DNA of 42,186 bases from JBAXGE01 sp044344145 (GTDB taxonomy: Bacteria > Planctomycetota > Phycisphaerae > WQYP01), in the NCBI GenBank assembly GCA_044344145.1, contig JBIJDM010000002.1:1-42186 (forward strand). Direction: 5' to 3'. Position numbers and translations under genes: made by a program. Numbering within the stretch: the first letter of the stretch is position 1; each line of letters opens with the position of its first letter. A model generated the notes under the pieces. That model made no database searches. It was not told the DNA's origin and saw nothing but the letters and a program-made list of their open reading frames with translations. Of this stretch, positions 39,329-42,186 are shown piece by piece.

Positions 39329-42186
39329 CCACCAGCCAATTCTTTGTCTATCACCGTCCGATTGCGTGGGTGGCGCTGCTGGCGTGCCTGCTCTGGGGGG
39401 TGTTTGGCTATCTGCGTATGCCCCAGCGGCTGGATCCGATCATACCCATCGGCAATGCCGTGGTGGTCACGTCGTATCCGGGCGCCTCGGCGTTGGAAGT
39501 GGAACAGGAAGTTTCCCGCAAAGTCGAGTTGGCATTGGGCGAGGTGGCCGGGGTTAAACGCACCTATTCCACCAGCCGGCCGGGCTTTTCCGCGGTCTTT
39601 GTCGAACTGCATGATTCGGTCCGCGATACCGACCTGCATTGGCTGGAATTACAACGGCGTCTAAGTGCGATCCCCGATCTGCCGGAGGTGAACGGGGTGC
39701 GGGTACATCCGCTGCTCAACAAGGATTTTGGCGATACGGTGGCGGTTTTACTGACGCTGAGTGCCCCGCCAGTATCGGATTTCGAACTCAACCTGCGCGC
39801 CAACTCGATCATCGAAACCTTGCAGCAGACCCGCGCGGCTCTGCCGGAAGCTACCCGCGCCCGGCGTTGGGCGGGGGTACTGGTATATCCCGATACGGTG
39901 GCGCGCTCATACGTCCTGCGCATCGGGCGCAACTTGCTCCAGCAGATGGCCAGTGCGGGGATGCTGGTCGGCCCGGCCCATATTGTGGAAGCCCCCGGCG
40001 CGGGGTGTATTGATTTTGAACTCGCCCCCGGCTTCACGGTAGCCGATTTGGAGCACCTGACGACCAGGCTCCACGCCCAGGAAGGCAATGGCCGGGTGCA
40101 TCCGGACATCTGGCCGGGGTTGTGGGTGCAGGACCTTACAACCTTACCCCAGGCCCTGCGGCGCGTCGCCAGCGACCGTTACACCTACCGGCAGTTGCGT
40201 GATTTCGCCCAACACACCCGCGACCGGCTGCGTCAGTCCCCCACCGTGGCCAAGGTGGACCTGATCGGTGTACAGGAAGAACAGGTTACCCTCTATTACA
40301 GCGGTCAACGCTTTACGCAATATGGCCTGGCACCCCATGACGTGCTGACGCGGTTACAGGCCCGCAACACCAATCTCCCCGGCGGGCGTGTGGAACTTCC
40401 CGAACAGAACATCATCGTCAAACCTTCGGGACGTTTTACCAGTGCCACCGAGATCGGCGATGTGGTCACCGGCACGGTGAGTGAGTTTGGCTATCCGCTG
40501 TATCTGCGCGATTTGGTGGAGGTGGTGCGCGGCTATCAGGACCCGCCGGATGTGATGAATTTCCGTACGGTCAAAGCGGACACGCAAAAGCCCCTCACTG
40601 CCCTGCTGCCGGGAGAAATCCAGCCCGGGACGTTTTCGCTGCATCTGAATACCCCGCCACCGGCGGAGTATCAATTGCAGAATGGCCGCGCCATCACGCT
40701 GGCGATCCAGCAGGTCAAGGGCAGCAACATCCACACCTTTGATAAAGATTTAACCCAGGCGCTCACCGAGTTGCAGGCCACACTGCCCGCCGATCTGCGG
40801 ATTGAACGCACCAGCGATGAGCCCACGCATGTGGTGGAACGGCTGTCGGAGTTCAATAGCTGTCTGATCGAGGCCATCCTGATTGTCATCGCCTGTTGTG
40901 TGCTGATTATGGAATGGCGCAGCGCGGCGTTGGTGGCGATTTCGATTCCTCTAACCATTGCCATGACGTTGGGTATGTGCCAACTGATCGGCATTGATGT
41001 CCAGCAGGTTTCGATTGCGGCATTGATCATTGCACTGGGTTTGCTGGTGGATGATCCCGTGGTGGCGGCCGATGCGATTAATCGCAGTCTGGCCACGGGC
41101 AAGACGCCCGATGTGGCCGCCTGGTATGGTCCGGACAAACTGGCCCGCGCGATCATGTATGCCACGTTGACCAATTGCGTGGCCTTCCTGCCGCTGTTAT
41201 TGATTGAAGGCAAGACCGGGGATTTCGTCTATTCGCTGCCGGTGATGGTGGCGACCAGTCTGGTGGCCAGCCGGATTGTCTCGATGACGTTTGTACCGTT
41301 GCTGGGGTATTACCTGCTGCGCGGCCAATCCAGTCTGAACAGCCAGACGCACAAGAATCTGGCGGCCCGGGGCTATTACGCGCTTTGCCATTGGTGTGTG
41401 AATCACAAGGCCGTGGTTTTGTCCGGGGCGTTAGTGGCGTTGCTGGTGGGCGCAGGTCTGACCACGCAAATCGGTTCCGCCTTCTTTCCCAAAGACCTGC
41501 AACAGGTGTTTGTGGTGAATGTATACCTGCCCGAGGGGGCGCCGATCCAACAGTCCCAGAAGGTGGCCCAGCAGGTCATCGCCCGGATGGATACGCTGGA
41601 AGGCAAGCATCTGCACAGCTTTACCACGTTTGTCGGGGCCGGGGGACCGCGCTTCTGGTTGAGCATCGCACCCGAACAGCGCGCGGATAATTACGCCCAG
41701 ATTCTGGTGCATACCAATGACCGTTGGCAGACCGCCGCCGTGGTGGGTCGGCTGAAACAGAGCCTGCCCAGCGGCATTGCCGAAGCCCGGGTTACGGTCC
41801 AGCAACTCGAAACCGGCCCGCCGATCGGCATGCCGGTACAACTGCGTATCATGGGTCCGGAGGTGGGCACGCTGCGCCTGCTGGCCAGCCAAGCCAAAGA
41901 ACTGCTGCGTCAGATTCCCGGCGCCGACAATATCCATGACGACTGGGAACCGGAAAACTTCCAGATTCCCCTCGCGGTCAACGCCGACCGGGCCAATCTG
42001 GTGGGCATTTCCAATCAGGATGTGGCCGCGATTGTCGGCACCGGACTGGCCGGCGCCACGGTCACGTACATGCAGGACGGAGAATACAGCATCCCCGTGG
42101 TGCTGCGGTTGCGGCCTTCGGAACGCAGCCAACTCAACGACCTGTTCAGCCTGAATGCCATGAGTGCCAATGGCAAAGCCCGGGTG
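39325..42186 (+). CDS. RND efflux permease, partial at window end
   Basis: A partial gene of 954 codons without stop; the RND family is ~1020-1060 residues, so about 70-100 codons lie beyond the edge. Visible: N-terminal helix and M-P-Q-R-L-D-P at ~33-39, large porter loop, helices near 510-620 with G-L-L-V-D576-D577-P-V-V, the TM4 aspartates for proton relay, then the second periplasmic half. D-D-P-V-V-A-A-D replaces the more common D-D-A-I-V-V-V-E. It overlaps the adaptor gene as ATGA, so the two are coupled. It should be an inner-membrane proton-driven exporter; substrate cannot be told from sequence alone. Confidence 0.93.
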   Translation, partial: MTTSQFFVYHRPIAWVALLACLLWGVFGYLRMPQRLDPIIPIGNAVVVTSYPGASALEVEQEVSRKVELALGEVAGVKRTYSTSRPGFSAVFVELHDSVRDTDLHWLELQRRLSAIPDLPEVNGVRVHPLLNKDFGDTVAVLLTLSAPPVSDFELNLRANSIIETLQQTRAALPEATRARRWAGVLVYPDTVARSYVLRIGRNLLQQMASAGMLVGPAHIVEAPGAGCIDFELAPGFTVADLEHLTTRLHAQEGNGRVHPDIWPGLWVQDLTTLPQALRRVASDRYTYRQLRDFAQHTRDRLRQSPTVAKVDLIGVQEEQVTLYYSGQRFTQYGLAPHDVLTRLQARNTNLPGGRVELPEQNIIVKPSGRFTSATEIGDVVTGTVSEFGYPLYLRDLVEVVRGYQDPPDVMNFRTVKADTQKPLTALLPGEIQPGTFSLHLNTPPPAEYQLQNGRAITLAIQQVKGSNIHTFDKDLTQALTELQATLPADLRIERTSDEPTHVVERLSEFNSCLIEAILIVIACCVLIMEWRSAALVAISIPLTIAMTLGMCQLIGIDVQQVSIAALIIALGLLVDDPVVAADAINRSLATGKTPDVAAWYGPDKLARAIMYATLTNCVAFLPLLLIEGKTGDFVYSLPVMVATSLVASRIVSMTFVPLLGYYLLRGQSSLNSQTHKNLAARGYYALCHWCVNHKAVVLSGALVALLVGAGLTTQIGSAFFPKDLQQVFVVNVYLPEGAPIQQSQKVAQQVIARMDTLEGKHLHSFTTFVGAGGPRFWLSIAPEQRADNYAQILVHTNDRWQTAAVVGRLKQSLPSGIAEARVTVQQLETGPPIGMPVQLRIMGPEVGTLRLLASQAKELLRQIPGADNIHDDWEPENFQIPLAVNADRANLVGISNQDVAAIVGTGLAGATVTYMQDGEYSIPVVLRLRPSERSQLNDLFSLNAMSANGKARV

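Noticed and set aside
1..42186. tRNA, rRNA, IS element or prophage genes
   Set aside because: None recognised by eye in any gap; all gaps are under 300 bp. A tRNA scan would settle this for the gaps.

Overview
The window looks like chromosomal DNA of a GC-rich, Gram-negative (diderm) bacterium. Outer-membrane markers are a secretin, a PagL-like barrel, an RND pump with a lipoprotein adaptor, and many exported beta-propellers. The propellers carry the W-P-x-(F/Y)-x-G-P-x-x-N-G entry motif common in Planctomycetota and Verrucomicrobiota. The PilM / two anchored proteins / secretin operon resembles the Akkermansia Amuc_1098-1101 locus. I infer a PVC-superphylum member, perhaps a Phycisphaerae-like planctomycete. 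No rRNA, tRNA, IS element, phage gene or CRISPR array was recognised, so placement is tentative.

Layout. 1-6.0 kb: housekeeping and stress genes (short HPF/RaiA-like ribosome factor, PagL-like barrel, aldo/keto reductase, GTP-type PEP carboxykinase with a strong terminator, RecO, PhnP-like metallo-hydrolase). 6.1-14.5 kb: a minus-strand operon reading PilM-PilN-like fusion, Amuc_1100-like protein, second anchored protein, secretin, closed by a terminator. It should form an inner-to-outer-membrane pilus or secretion scaffold. 14.8-15.4 kb: glutathione peroxidase with its own -10 box and a palindrome over the start region.

15.5-26.3 kb: a tightly coupled minus-strand operon, the most unusual part. 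In transcription order it encodes an anchored PQQ-like propeller, an anchored NHL propeller, a Tat-exported polyferredoxin, a NosR/NapH-like membrane iron-sulfur protein fused to a propeller, a NuoE-NuoF fusion, a GltD/NuoG-like flavo-iron-sulfur protein without its NADPH domain, and a family-4 glycosyltransferase. Junctions are ATGA overlaps or 1-nt gaps. The parts suggest NADH oxidation in the cytoplasm linked through a membrane Fe-S protein to the periplasm, but no hydrogenase, formate dehydrogenase or other terminal catalytic subunit is present.

26.4-32.3 kb: a divergent plus-strand operon with another propeller, a LolD/MacB-type ATPase, an FtsX-type permease and a fourth propeller. Overlapping promoter-like elements in an 80-bp gap could control both arms. 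32.3-37.8 kb: a methyltransferase, a GT-C membrane glycosyltransferase and single-chain glycine decarboxylase P-protein. 38.1 kb to the end: an RND adaptor lipoprotein and an RND permease cut by the window edge.
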